Of a stretch of DNA of 35,006 nt, positions 21,882-30,877 are shown one piece after another. This stretch comes from Alphaproteobacteria bacterium. GTDB taxonomy: Bacteria > Pseudomonadota > Alphaproteobacteria > Micavibrionales > Micavibrionaceae. Below the pieces are notes generated by a model. That model did not search any database. It saw only the letters and a list, made by a program, of their open reading frames with translations, and was not told where the DNA came from. Location: contig JAKLKY010000006.1 in NCBI GenBank assembly GCA_023150415.1, forward strand, positions 1 through 35,006, in the 5' to 3' direction. Each line of letters begins with the position of its first letter. The stretch's first letter is position 1. A program made the position numbers and the translations under genes.

Positions 21882-22550
21882 CTAATATTGCAGATCAGAA
21901 CGACGGGGTGAATAAGGGCCGGGATCAGAAATAATCCGGCGCTGCAGCCTGTTGGCGTTGGCCTCTGGCATTTGCGGCGGCTCCGGCGTGATGATGACAG
22001 GCGCTTGTGCCGCGGGCGGAGCTTCGATAACCACCGGAGGAGGCAGCGCTGCCCCGGCTTGCGGAGCAACAGACATTACAGGCGCATTCACCACACCAGG
22101 TTCGATCACCACCGTCCGCCCATAAACACGGCTTCTGAGGCCCAACGGCGCAATCATCTGATCTACCACCAAAGGCCAGGCCTGCCCGCCTTGCCATGAA
22201 ACACGCAGACCAGGGTTGACCCCCGGCGCAAAAGAATAGGCGTATTGCGGCGGCACAACATCGCGCAGCGCCAAAGCCAGCGGCATATCTGCGCCAAAGC
22301 CCGCAACAACCCGATCCGTATCAGGTGAGGAAGGAACAATGCTTGCCGGCGGCGGCAAGGAAATGGGCGGTGTTGCGTATAGCGGAGCAGCAGGCTGCGC
22401 GACTGGCGGAGGTGTGAAATCATCGCTTTGTTGTGGCGGCGTGTCATTGCCCGAACGCCAGGAAAACCCAGCCTGTGCCTCAGGCGCGGCAAAAACAAGA
22501 ACACCGGCGCACAGCGCCATCAAGGAAATGCAGGAATGCAAGCGCGACAT
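21882..22550 (-). CDS. Secreted proline-rich protein with TcpQ/STN-like domain
   Basis: The 222-residue product starts with a clear signal peptide (hydrophobic core LMALCAGVLVFAA, likely cleaved after AQA at 27). A proline-rich linker follows (about 38-75). Residues about 80-150 form a compact domain (MPLALALRDVVPPQYAYSF, RVSWQGGQAWPLVVDQMIAP, GRTVVIE) that resembles the TcpQ or secretin/TonB short N-terminal type, which binds at the periplasmic side of outer-membrane channels. A second proline/alanine-rich tail follows. AAGGGA before the ATG at 22550 is a good ribosome-binding site. No secretin or pilus gene is adjacent; the nearest envelope machine is the type I system upstream. The domain assignment is by pattern and only moderately secure. 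Confidence 0.65.
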   Translation of the reverse strand: MSRLHSCISLMALCAGVLVFAAPEAQAGFSWRSGNDTPPQQSDDFTPPPVAQPAAPLYATPPISLPPPASIVPSSPDTDRVVAGFGADMPLALALRDVVPPQYAYSFAPGVNPGLRVSWQGGQAWPLVVDQMIAPLGLRSRVYGRTVVIEPGVVNAPVMSVAPQAGAALPPPVVIEAPPAAQAPVIITPEPPQMPEANANRLQRRIISDPGPYSPRRSDLQY

Positions 22551-22646
22551 GGGATAATCCCTTGGCTGAAAACGATTTCAATAACCGGATGCGGCCGGAA
22601 AGCGACCGTGTGAAAACTTTAATCTCGATCGCGCCAAAAGGCAAGG

Positions 22647-22669
22647 CAGAGGAAAAATGTTGTCCTCTG
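22647..22669. terminator. Hairpin between two minus-strand genes
   Basis: CAGAGGA and TCCTCTG form a perfect 7-bp stem with a 9-base loop, 17 bases beyond the stop codon of the minus-strand gene upstream. The T-rich flank (TTATTATT) lies on the plus-strand side, so for the minus-strand message it is not a classical terminator. It may act as a processing or stability element. Confidence 0.3.
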
Positions 22670-22685
22670 TTATTATTAAGGAATC

Positions 22686-23546
22686 TTACCAACCCAGATA
22701 AGGCTTTCCACAGCACTTATAAGATCCGTGAGGCTCTCCGCAAACGACGGCTTTTTTGAATAAGCCGAATAACCAATCCTGCCGGAAAACCCCGCGGATA
22801 GAGCCCCAGAGGTCATTTCTCTTATGAACATGGATATGTGGGAATTGCAGGTCCTTGTTGCTAGCAAGCACGTTAAACAGGCCAGCCAATGATGCAGCAT
22901 TTTTCACCGTGGCCACACGGGCTAGGCTGTCTAAAGAATCTTTATGTCGATCTAGCAAAAAGTTCCGATCGGTTTCCGGTACTCTATTCACAATCGCTTG
23001 TGCCACTTGGATAAACGCTTTTTGCTTGTCACCCCGCTCTACTTTAATTCTGGGCATACAAAAATCAATGAGCGCCCATTCCGCCACCGTTGCCTTATGA
23101 TCGGCTGGCATGTGCTCAATGATCGCGATGAGCTTTGTGGGTGCAAAAAGCCCTTCTTCAAAAAATTGATGATCTTTCATAAAGCTATAAATTCTGCGCG
23201 CAAAAGCCATTTTGCTTGCATCGGGCAAGTAAAGCAGAATTGTACGAAGGGCTACTATTGTCTCGGCAGGAGGAATGCCAATTTTAGCCAGATTTTCGGT
23301 TTCGTGCACTGTCCGGTCATAATCATAATTCGTATTATTTCGCGCGAGGACAAAATCGGCAATCCGATCGGCATAGACACAGCGTTCCTCGGTGGGCAGG
23401 CTTGCCCAGCAACGCAACATATCTGAAATGTCGCTAGGCAAAGCTATTTTAGACGCGAGGGTACTTTCAATTAAACCTTCGGCTCTTCTTTGTCTCTCAT
23501 CGTCTTGGTGTTCTAGGCTCGTTACAGATGTAGTAATCGTGCTCAT
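22686..23546 (-). CDS. Hypothetical protein (286 aa) with helical-repeat character
   Basis: The ATG at 23546 has AAGGGAGG upstream, and a good promoter lies at 23580-23607, so the gene has its own expression signals. The product is soluble and mostly alpha-helical; segments such as MLRCWASLPTEERCVYADRI, IVALRTILLYLPDASKMAFA and LIAIIEHMPADHKATVAEWA have a similar rhythm, suggesting three or more helical repeats of roughly 50 residues. The C-terminus is unlike the rest, with basic and aromatic residues and a cysteine cluster (VVCGEPHGSYKCCGKPYLGW). No family is recognised. Base composition is more AT-rich than the secretion operon next to it, which may mean separate acquisition. Confidence 0.7.
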   Translation of the reverse strand: MSTITTSVTSLEHQDDERQRRAEGLIESTLASKIALPSDISDMLRCWASLPTEERCVYADRIADFVLARNNTNYDYDRTVHETENLAKIGIPPAETIVALRTILLYLPDASKMAFARRIYSFMKDHQFFEEGLFAPTKLIAIIEHMPADHKATVAEWALIDFCMPRIKVERGDKQKAFIQVAQAIVNRVPETDRNFLLDRHKDSLDSLARVATVKNAASLAGLFNVLASNKDLQFPHIHVHKRNDLWGSIRGVFRQDWLFGLFKKAVVCGEPHGSYKCCGKPYLGW

Positions 23547-23579
23547 TTATAATGCCTCCCTTTTCTTATAAACCTCACT

Positions 23580-23607
23580 TCTATAAGAACTGGGAAGTAT
23601 CTGTCAA
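23580..23607 (-). promoter_or_regulatory. Sigma-70-type promoter for the 286-aa orphan gene
   Basis: On the minus strand, TTGACA (23607-23602) and TATAGA (23585-23580) are 16 bases apart. The -35 is a perfect match and the -10 matches four of six. Transcription would begin near 23573, about 27 bases before the start codon, leaving room for the AAGGGAGG site. It separates this gene from the secretion operon upstream. Confidence 0.5.
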
Positions 23608-23619
23608 ATATTAATCATT

Positions 23620-24984
23620 TTATCTTTCGGAAAACGCCACATCCATGGTTTTAATCAATGGCTTAAGCAGATATTGCATAACCGTTTTACGCCCCGTCAG
23701 GATTTCCGCCGTCGCCACCATGCCGGGCACGATGGGATAGGCCTGGCCGTGGCGGTGTAGGTTCTTATCCGCCGTGCGCAGACGAACACGGTAATACACG
23801 TTTTTGCGCTCGTCTTCGATACTATCGGCAGAGATATCCAGAACCTCGCCCTCCAGCCCGCCATAGATGGAATAATCATAGGCCGTGATCTTAATAATCG
23901 CCTTTTGTCCCGGAAACACAACAGCGCGGTCGGAGGGCTTGATCTGTGCCTCAACAATCAGCACATCATCCTTGGGAACAATTTTTACAACATCCTGTCC
24001 CGGCCGCGTCACCCCGCCAACGGTATTAACCGCGATTTCCTGAATGGTGCCATCGACCGGCGCGCGCAATTCCGTACGTGTCTTGCGGTCGCTAAGGCCT
24101 GCCATCCGCTGCCTGATCTCATCCAGCTCCGCCCGTTTAATGGCCAATTCAGCCTGCGCCTTAGCTTGAGCGGCCGTTGTCAATTCCGCCAGCCGCGCCT
24201 GCGCCTCATCAACAGCCGATTGCGCCGCCTGCATCGCGGAAAGGGTGCCATTCAGCTCCCCCGTTTTCTCTCGCACCGCGCGCTCCAGCTGCAGCAACTC
24301 CATACGTGCGGCTGATCCACGTTTGACCAGAGGCTCGATGACGGCCTTTTCCTCCTCCTGCAATTTCAGCACCGCGCGCGTATCCTCGGCGCGCGTTTTT
24401 AAACCTGCAAGTTCCTGCTCTTTTTGCTGCAGTTGCTGGCGGAGGATTCCCGCCTGATCCGCCATCTGCCGCTGATTGGCCGCAAATGCGTTGCCTTCTT
24501 CCTGCATGGCTGCTGCGGCCTCATTCATGACCTCCGGTGGAAACGTAACCTGTGCTAATCCCTGCGCTTCGGCATCCAGCCGCGCCGTCGCCGCCAGCAG
24601 ACCCAGATACCGCGCGCGCACCGCGCCAAGATCGGATGAGGCTTGAATATCCGACACGCGCAGCAACACATCACCTGCGCGCACATCCTGCCCTTCCTTC
24701 ACCAAAATTTCCTGCACAATGCCGGGCTCCAAAACCCCCACACCGTGAATGTCGCTGGAGGGGATGACTTTGCCTTCTCCGCGCGCCACCTCCTCCAGAT
24801 GCGCCAGATTGGCCCACAAAAAGAACAGAACAAAGAAGGCCAGAATGCCCATCAGCATCATATGCCGCGCCATGCTGAGATCTTCATCAACTTCAAAATG
24901 GCGCGTGACGTTTTCCTGTGCCTGCGCGACCTGTTGCTTCAGGTGGGTGATTTTCTGCTCATGCTTTTGCAGAAATTTAAACAT
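23620..24984 (-). CDS. Type I secretion membrane fusion protein, HlyD family
   Basis: The protein bridges the inner-membrane ABC exporter and the TolC-like outer-membrane channel. The 454-residue product has a short cytoplasmic N-terminus, one membrane helix at about 43-62 (MMLMGILAFFVLFFLWANLA), a biotinyl-lipoyl-like half motif (GVLEPGIVQEILVKEGQDVR), a long periplasmic coiled coil (about 165-300, rich in Glu, Gln, Ala and Leu), and the C-terminal beta-barrel part with RAPVDGTIQEIAVNTVGGV and the GLEGEVLDISADSIED stretch. This order is that of HlyD, PrtE and LapC. Its ATG overlaps the stop codon of the ABC gene by eight bases, so translation is coupled. GGAG is seven bases upstream. Confidence 0.92.
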   Translation of the reverse strand: MFKFLQKHEQKITHLKQQVAQAQENVTRHFEVDEDLSMARHMMLMGILAFFVLFFLWANLAHLEEVARGEGKVIPSSDIHGVGVLEPGIVQEILVKEGQDVRAGDVLLRVSDIQASSDLGAVRARYLGLLAATARLDAEAQGLAQVTFPPEVMNEAAAAMQEEGNAFAANQRQMADQAGILRQQLQQKEQELAGLKTRAEDTRAVLKLQEEEKAVIEPLVKRGSAARMELLQLERAVREKTGELNGTLSAMQAAQSAVDEAQARLAELTTAAQAKAQAELAIKRAELDEIRQRMAGLSDRKTRTELRAPVDGTIQEIAVNTVGGVTRPGQDVVKIVPKDDVLIVEAQIKPSDRAVVFPGQKAIIKITAYDYSIYGGLEGEVLDISADSIEDERKNVYYRVRLRTADKNLHRHGQAYPIVPGMVATAEILTGRKTVMQYLLKPLIKTMDVAFSER

Positions 24985-27229
24985 CGGTTTGCTCCGCCGC
25001 TGTGCCGTATTGGCGTGCTTGAAGTTTGCGGATCACCTCGTCGCGCGGCCCAAAATCAACCAACCGCCCATGATCCATTAAAATCAGCTTTTCGACGAGC
25101 GAGAGCATTGGCGCCTTATGTGTGATTAAAATCACTGTCTTTCCCTTGCCCACTACCTCAAGGCGCTTGCGTAACCTGTTTTCTGAGGCGGGGTCCATCG
25201 ACGCCGTCGGTTCATCAAGAATTAAAACCGGCGGATCATAGAGAAGCGCACGCGCAATCGCGATCGCCTGGCGCTGTCCGCCGGACAGCGCCTCGCCCCG
25301 CTCCCCCACTTGTGTGTCGAGACCAGCAGAAGATTCGCGCAAAAATTCCATTACACCTGAAAGCTCGGCCGCCTTCAGAACCGAGCGATAAAACGCATTC
25401 TCGTTCCCCATGGTAATGTTGTACCGCACAGACCCATAAAACAATTGCGGGCTTTGCTGAACCGCGCCGATATTGCGCCGCAAATCGCCGGGATCAATTT
25501 GCCGCACATCAACACCGTCAATTTGCACCGATCCGCTTTGCGGCTGATATAGATTCAGCAGTAAGCGCTCAATCGTCGTCTTGCCCGAACCCACCGCGCC
25601 GATAATCCCAACACGCTCGCCTGGCTCAATGGTGAAGTTGATATTTTGCAGGGCAGGGATTGATTGCCCCGGATAGGCAAAAGTCACTTCGCGAAACTCT
25701 ACCTTACCGCGCAGAGCCGGCATCGAAATAAAGTTTTTTCCAGCGGGCCGCTCGACCGGTTTCTTCATCAGATCATCCAGATGCTTGAGCGATTGGAAAG
25801 ACTGGCTCATACGGCTCATCAATCCGGCCACCTGTGCCAACGGCGCCATCGCCCGACCCGAGAGAATAACGCACGCCACCAGCGCCCCCATGCTCATATA
25901 ACCGGCAGCAATCGCATACACGCCCGCTACGATAATCAAGACGCTAACCATCTGTTGCACGAACACGGCGAAATTCTGCGACCATGTCGAAATGCGCCGC
26001 ACCTTGACCGCCGTGCGCGCGGCTTTGTCTGAAATTTCCTCCCACATGCGCTGGGTATGGCCTTCGGCCGCTTGAACCTTGATAGTCTCAAGCCCGGTAA
26101 AGGTCTCAAACAAAAGGGCATTTTTTAATGCGCTCTCATTGAGGGATTCGCGCACGACACGTTCCAGCGGCTTCTGCAGAAACACTCCCACGCCAATCAC
26201 CACCGGGATCGCCAGCAGCGGAATCACCGCCAGCAGCCCGCCTAAAATCGCGATCATTGCCACAAACACCAGAACAAAGGGCAAATCGATCAAGGCCACC
26301 AGCGTGGCCGAGGTGAAAAAGTCCCGGATGGTTTCAAATTCACGCATCTTGCTGGCGAGAATCCCGGCACTGCTAGGCCGGGCTTCCATCGTCATGCCCA
26401 TGATCTGTTCAAACAACTCCGCCGAAATTTTTGTATCCGCCTTGCGCCCCGCATGGTCGAGAAACAAGGCGCGCAAGTTTTTCAAGATAAAATCAAAAAT
26501 ATAGATGATCGCCACACCAATCGTCAGCGCCCAAAGCGTTTCATAAGCATTGTTCGGCACCACGCGGTCATAGACCGTCATGATGTAGAGCGAGGACACA
26601 ATCCCGAAGAGATTGATCATCACCGCTGCTAAAATCACTTCGCCATAGAGGCTTCCGTGCTGACTGAAAGCCTCCCAGAACCAGGCCCGCGCGTTGTTGA
26701 TGGCGGCCGGCCCGGCGCGGTCATCAGCCCGCGCAATCGGACGCACGAAAAAGGCATAGCCTTCATAGAGGGATTTCAAGTGTTCAAGGTCTACAATCTG
26801 ACGTTCATCGCGCGTTTCGGGAAACTGCAGTGTAAATTGGGCAGGCTTGCCATGACGGCCTGCTTCCGCGGCCCACAGCAAACACGCCTGCCCATCTTTC
26901 AAAACAAGAACACAGGGCAAATTTGGGGCATTCATCAGACTTTCGATAGGCCGGACCGATAACCGCGCATTCAAATCAACGCGGGTCGCAGCACGCGTAA
27001 AGATATCCGGGGTGATGCCCGCCTTGCCGATGGGCAGTCCCGCCGTGAGCGCCGTTGTAGTCGTGCGTCGGCCGTAATGCCCGGCCAAAAGCCGCAGACA
27101 TTCCAGCAATGGCCATTTCATGGCCAGTCGTTCCGCCTGCAGCTGCCAGCGTTCATCCGGCTCCTGCTGCGGCGCTGGCAGGTCCTGTTCTGCGGGAACA
27201 GAGGATGATGGGGTCGGGAAGTCGCTCAT
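24977..27229 (-). CDS. Type I secretion ABC transporter (LapB-like, with inactive C39-like domain)
   Basis: The 750-residue half-transporter exports a protein directly from the cytoplasm. Residues about 35-165 form a C39-like domain that lacks the catalytic cysteine signature of bacteriocin processing peptidases, as in the LapB/RtxB group. Membrane helices follow from about 195 to 470. The ATPase domain has Walker A GAVGSGKT (544-551), signature LSGGQ (648-652) and Walker B VLILDEP (668-674), with the H-loop in LITHKAP. AGAGGG before the ATG at 27229 is a good ribosome-binding site. It lies 32 bases after the TolC-like gene and overlaps the HlyD-like gene. No RTX or large adhesin substrate is in the window. 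Confidence 0.93.
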   Translation of the reverse strand: MSDFPTPSSSVPAEQDLPAPQQEPDERWQLQAERLAMKWPLLECLRLLAGHYGRRTTTTALTAGLPIGKAGITPDIFTRAATRVDLNARLSVRPIESLMNAPNLPCVLVLKDGQACLLWAAEAGRHGKPAQFTLQFPETRDERQIVDLEHLKSLYEGYAFFVRPIARADDRAGPAAINNARAWFWEAFSQHGSLYGEVILAAVMINLFGIVSSLYIMTVYDRVVPNNAYETLWALTIGVAIIYIFDFILKNLRALFLDHAGRKADTKISAELFEQIMGMTMEARPSSAGILASKMREFETIRDFFTSATLVALIDLPFVLVFVAMIAILGGLLAVIPLLAIPVVIGVGVFLQKPLERVVRESLNESALKNALLFETFTGLETIKVQAAEGHTQRMWEEISDKAARTAVKVRRISTWSQNFAVFVQQMVSVLIIVAGVYAIAAGYMSMGALVACVILSGRAMAPLAQVAGLMSRMSQSFQSLKHLDDLMKKPVERPAGKNFISMPALRGKVEFREVTFAYPGQSIPALQNINFTIEPGERVGIIGAVGSGKTTIERLLLNLYQPQSGSVQIDGVDVRQIDPGDLRRNIGAVQQSPQLFYGSVRYNITMGNENAFYRSVLKAAELSGVMEFLRESSAGLDTQVGERGEALSGGQRQAIAIARALLYDPPVLILDEPTASMDPASENRLRKRLEVVGKGKTVILITHKAPMLSLVEKLILMDHGRLVDFGPRDEVIRKLQARQYGTAAEQTDV

Positions 27230-27261
27230 AGGCCCTCTTGCGCCCGTGGGCAGGGATAAGA

Positions 27262-28665
27262 TCAGCGCGCGGCCGCGCGATCCTCATCGTCCCATAAATC
27301 GCCGGAATCCACAAGAGTTTCGCTGGGATAGGAAACGCCAAGCATTGGCAGTAAATCCCCGGAAAGGGCCAGTAATCGGTAAAAGCCAAAAAGCGCAACA
27401 AACTCGGCATTGATCACATTGCTGCGCGCAACAAACAATTCATTCTGCGCATCAAGAACGTCCAGTAACGAGCGGCGGCTGAGATCAAACTGATCCTTAT
27501 ACGCGCCTACGATTTGCTTGTTCGCTTTGGCCTGGATCTCGAATTCTTCCGTGCGCTCACGGGCAGCCATCATCCCGGCCCAGGTCCGGCGGATATCAGC
27601 CTCCAACTCGCGCGCGGCGCGGTTGCGCTCGTCCTTGCTTTGCGCGTGACGGTAATTGAATTCCCGGCTGCGGGCCGCATCAGCGCCGCCGCGATAAAGG
27701 TTCCAGTTCAAAACCATCAGCGCAGACGCGCCCTTATCCTGACCGTCAATCCCGCCCAGATTATTCCCCTGCGAGGCATTCAATTGCAGATCAACGCTGG
27801 GATAAAAACTGGCTTCCGTGGCGCGCGCCTCGGCATAGGCGCTCTCGATATCCGCCTGATAAATTTTCATGGTCGGGCTTTTTTCCAGCGCGTGCTGTAT
27901 TTGCGCCTCAACATCCGCAGCCAGAAGATCATTGGACTTTTCTGGCATATTCAAATCGCCGGGTGCATCGCCCACCTGCTGGCGGTAGGCCGCTTCCGCC
28001 TCGCGCAAAGCTTGACGCTGGCTGGCTTCGCTGGCGCGCGCCTGCGCCAGCCGCGCGCGCGCTTGCTCCTGATCAGCACGGGTCGAGCGCCCAGCTTTAT
28101 AGCCATCAGTGATCTGGTCGAAGAAAGTGACATGGGAAGCGACGTTATCGCGCGCGATTTTCAGCAGCTTCCGCTGCCGCAGCACATCAAGATAGGCCTC
28201 AACAATCGAAAAACCCACAAGTTCCGTCGTTTCCTGCAAGCGGCTTGAGGCCGAAGAAATCCGCGCCTTTTGACGCTGGACCTCATAATTGGATCCAAAT
28301 CCATCAAATAGCAATTGTGTCATCGTCACCGATGCCAAATGACGCTGCATATCTTCATGCGCCGCGCCTGAATCCGCGCGTGTAGTGGCATTTTCTGTGC
28401 GCTCGTATCCGCCATCGATGCGCAAATCCAAAGACGGCAGAAATTTTGCGCGCGCCTGCGCCAGTTCTTCTCCGGTGGCACGACGGCTGGACTGTAAGGC
28501 GTTGACCTGCGGATGGCTGCTGAGTCCCAAAGCTACGACATCGGAAAGATTGAGGGATTTTTTTGCAGTCTCTTGCGCTGGTTTTTGCGCGTGTTCCGCC
28601 GCTGCTGCGCTCCAAAATGGCAGCACAGCCAAACCCAGAACGGCAAAAATCATGCGCGTCTTCAT
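27262..28665 (-). CDS. Type I secretion outer-membrane channel, TolC family
   Basis: The 467-residue product starts with a signal peptide (MIFAVLGLAVLPFWSAAAAE) and then shows the TolC duplication: two outer-membrane-factor repeats rich in long helices, with LNLSDVVALGLSSHPQVNAL at the start of the first and VEAQIQHALEKSPTMKIYQA at the start of the second. Features typical of the secretion-type subfamily include LLFDGFGSNYEVQRQKARI and the conserved FDLSRRSLLDVLDAQNELF. It forms the outer-membrane and periplasmic tunnel for the exporter encoded next. The ATG at 28665 is chosen over an in-frame TTG three codons earlier. It is the first gene of the minus-strand secretion operon and is divergent from the epimerase gene. 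Confidence 0.92.
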   Translation of the reverse strand: MKTRMIFAVLGLAVLPFWSAAAAEHAQKPAQETAKKSLNLSDVVALGLSSHPQVNALQSSRRATGEELAQARAKFLPSLDLRIDGGYERTENATTRADSGAAHEDMQRHLASVTMTQLLFDGFGSNYEVQRQKARISSASSRLQETTELVGFSIVEAYLDVLRQRKLLKIARDNVASHVTFFDQITDGYKAGRSTRADQEQARARLAQARASEASQRQALREAEAAYRQQVGDAPGDLNMPEKSNDLLAADVEAQIQHALEKSPTMKIYQADIESAYAEARATEASFYPSVDLQLNASQGNNLGGIDGQDKGASALMVLNWNLYRGGADAARSREFNYRHAQSKDERNRAARELEADIRRTWAGMMAARERTEEFEIQAKANKQIVGAYKDQFDLSRRSLLDVLDAQNELFVARSNVINAEFVALFGFYRLLALSGDLLPMLGVSYPSETLVDSGDLWDDEDRAAAR

Positions 28666-28695
28666 CTTTATCAATTTCGCTTTTGAACAGGATTT

Positions 28696-28724
28696 GTTAT
28701 GCCTTGAATCGGCTTTTGGGGCAA
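28696..28724 (-). promoter_or_regulatory. Candidate promoter for the type I secretion operon
   Basis: On the minus strand TTGCCC (28724-28719) and CATAAC (28701-28696) are 17 bases apart; each matches four of six consensus bases. It would start transcription near 28689, about 25 bases before the TolC-like gene. Confidence 0.32.
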
Positions 28725-28770
28725 GCTGTAATCGTTGGGAAATTATTTTGATTGATATAAGATAAACAAC

Positions 28771-29742
28771 ATGACCATAGCCATCACAGGCGGCGCAGGA
28801 TTTATCGGCACAGTTCTGGCACAGCAGCTTATTATCGCTGGGCGATCAGATTTGCGGCTGATCGATATTCGCCGCTCCGAAGCGTTCCCGGAGCTTACAT
28901 TCGATGCCGATGTGCGGGATGAAGACGCCATGCTGCGCGCGCTGCAGGGTGTCACAACCCTTTATCATCTCGCGGCCGAGCATCGCGACGATGTACGACC
29001 CATCAGCAAATACTATGACGTGAATGTTCAGGGCGGGCGCAATGTCTTAAAAGCCGCGCGCGCGCATAATATCCGTCAGATGATATTTACCAGCTCCGTC
29101 GCCTTGTACGGCTTGGATGCCGGCCATTCAAAAGAAGAGGATATACCCAAGCCCTTTAACGATTACGGCGCTTCGAAATTGGAAAGTGAGAGCGATTTCA
29201 AAACATGGGCGGCAGAAGATCCACAGCGGCGTCTGGCGATCGTCCGTCTGGTTGCGACCTTCGGCCCCGGCAATCGCGGCAATATTTATACACTCATGGA
29301 ACAAATCGCGCGCGGCCGTTTTGTGATGGTTGGGCGTGGTGATAATTGTAAATCCATTGCTTATGTTGAAAATGTCGCGGCGTTTTTGCGACATATCGCG
29401 CAAGGGCCTGCTGGCTCTCACCTTTATAATTATGCCGACAAGCCAGATCTCAGCATGAATGACTTTGTGCGCACCGTGCGCGTTGCCCTCGGTTATCAAG
29501 GGCAGGGCCTGCGTCTACCTTATGCGATGGGTTTATGCGGCGGCTATGCCTTCGACACTCTGGCTAAAATCACCGGAAGGCGCTTTCCGATCAGCGCTGT
29601 CCGCGTGCAAAAATTTTGCGCCAACACCATCGTCGATGCCCGGCGGGCAGGTGATTCTGGTTTTACTGCGCCTCATACACTGGAAGAGGGTTTACGCGCC
29701 ATGATTGCCGCCGAATTTCCGGACCACAAAAAGGCCGCGTGA
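28771..29742 (+). CDS. NAD-dependent epimerase/dehydratase (extended SDR family)
   Basis: The 323-residue product is an extended short-chain dehydrogenase of the type that modifies nucleotide-activated sugars. It has the Rossmann motif GGAGFIG (7-13), an acidic residue after the second strand (LRLIDIRRS), LYHLAAEH, the catalytic serine region TSSVALYG, and YGASK, which supplies the Tyr and Lys of the active site. The C-terminal half is variable and sets substrate choice, so galactose, glucuronate or another sugar cannot be distinguished. The GT4 gene starts one base after its stop codon, so the two form an operon, probably for an envelope polysaccharide or glycan. It is divergent from the secretion operon. 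Confidence 0.88.
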   Translation: MTIAITGGAGFIGTVLAQQLIIAGRSDLRLIDIRRSEAFPELTFDADVRDEDAMLRALQGVTTLYHLAAEHRDDVRPISKYYDVNVQGGRNVLKAARAHNIRQMIFTSSVALYGLDAGHSKEEDIPKPFNDYGASKLESESDFKTWAAEDPQRRLAIVRLVATFGPGNRGNIYTLMEQIARGRFVMVGRGDNCKSIAYVENVAAFLRHIAQGPAGSHLYNYADKPDLSMNDFVRTVRVALGYQGQGLRLPYAMGLCGGYAFDTLAKITGRRFPISAVRVQKFCANTIVDARRAGDSGFTAPHTLEEGLRAMIAAEFPDHKKAA

Positions 29743-29743
29743 T

Positions 29744-30871
29744 ATGAGTCAAAACCAGCGACTTTTATACGTCATCAACCATATGGACTGGTTTTGGTCG
29801 CACCGCTTACCGCTGGCGCAGGCCGCGCAAAAGGCCGGCTGGGTTGTACATGTCGCTGCCGCTGGCGCAGCGCGGGATCCGCAGCTTGCAGCTTTCGGCT
29901 TTATCGGCCATGACCTTCCCGACCCGCGCCAAAGCCTGGCACCGTTAACTGCCATGCGGATTATCATCGCCTTGTATCAGCTTTATGCGAAGCTGCGTCC
30001 CGATTGCGTCCATGCCATCACAATAAAATATGTGTTTATGGCCGGTCTGGCGGCGCGGCTGCGCCCCGGATTAAAAATTGTCCATACGATTGCCGGGCTT
30101 GGATTCTTATTTTCCGGTGAAAGCGCCAAGGCGCGGCTGCTGCGCTTATGCGTCGGACCTTTCTTAACACTGGCGCTCAATCACCGAAACGCGCAAGTGA
30201 TCGTGCAAAACCCGGACGATCAAAACGTGCTAATTAAAAATGGTTTTGTACAGTCTGCGCGATGCCATCTCATTCTAGGCTCCGGCGTTGATCTGCAGCA
30301 ATTCCCGGCAAAGCCTTTGCCCACCGACGAAGCGCCGCTGGTGCTCATGCCCACACGCCTTGTGCGCGACAAGGGGATCGGTGTTTTTGTGCAGGCTGCG
30401 CATCGTCTTAAAGATCAAGGCGTGAAGGCGCGTTTTGCCATCGCGGGTGGTCTAACGCGCCATAACCCGATGGCTTTGACGCAAAACGAAATGGAAGATT
30501 TTTGCGCCGACGGTGTCGTGCAATGGCTGGGCAAGGTCGTCGACATGCCGGCCCTGTATGCTGCAGCCGCATTGGTTGTCTACCCCTCTTATTACGGCGA
30601 AGGGATTCCAAAAGTCCTGCTCGAAGCCGCCGCCTCAGGCCGCGCGATTGTTACCACCGATCACCCCGGCTGCCGCGATGTCGTGCGCGATGGTGAAAAT
30701 GGCCGACTGGTGCCGATTAAAGATCCACAAGCCACTGCGCAGGCTATTGCCGCCTTGCTTGCAGATCGCGCGCGCCTACAATCTTTGGGGGACGCCAGCC
30801 GCGCCCGCGCCGAACGCGATTTCGACGTTCATCAAATTGCAGCACAGACGCTGAAGGTTTATAATTTTTAA
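29744..30871 (+). CDS. Glycosyltransferase family 4 protein
   Basis: The 375-residue product has the GT-B layout: an N-terminal acceptor domain (LLYVINHMDWFWSHRLPLAQ, then HTIAGLGFLFSGE) and a C-terminal nucleotide-sugar domain with LMPTRLVRDKGIGVFVQAA, PALYAAAALVVYPSYYGEG and the EGIPKVLLEAAASGRAIVTT block, whose paired glutamates define the GT4 E-x7-E motif. The Asn-Gly-Arg-Leu-Val ending block is also present. It probably adds a sugar to an undecaprenyl-linked or lipid-linked glycan at the inner face of the membrane. The ATG at 29744 comes one base after the epimerase stop codon; an in-frame start 13 codons earlier would overlap that gene and is not used. The acceptor and donor are unknown. 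Confidence 0.88.
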   Translation: MSQNQRLLYVINHMDWFWSHRLPLAQAAQKAGWVVHVAAAGAARDPQLAAFGFIGHDLPDPRQSLAPLTAMRIIIALYQLYAKLRPDCVHAITIKYVFMAGLAARLRPGLKIVHTIAGLGFLFSGESAKARLLRLCVGPFLTLALNHRNAQVIVQNPDDQNVLIKNGFVQSARCHLILGSGVDLQQFPAKPLPTDEAPLVLMPTRLVRDKGIGVFVQAAHRLKDQGVKARFAIAGGLTRHNPMALTQNEMEDFCADGVVQWLGKVVDMPALYAAAALVVYPSYYGEGIPKVLLEAAASGRAIVTTDHPGCRDVVRDGENGRLVPIKDPQATAQAIAALLADRARLQSLGDASRARAERDFDVHQIAAQTLKVYNF

Positions 30872-30877
30872 CGCTGA

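Noticed and set aside
24977-27229. Reading the ABC protein as a bacteriocin exporter with a C39 peptidase
   Set aside because: The N-terminal domain lacks the catalytic cysteine signature (DCG-x-ACL), and an HlyD/TolC pair of the adhesin-export type follows.
27514-28248. 244-codon plus-strand frame over the TolC-like gene
   Set aside because: Shadow of a clear TolC-family protein on the minus strand.
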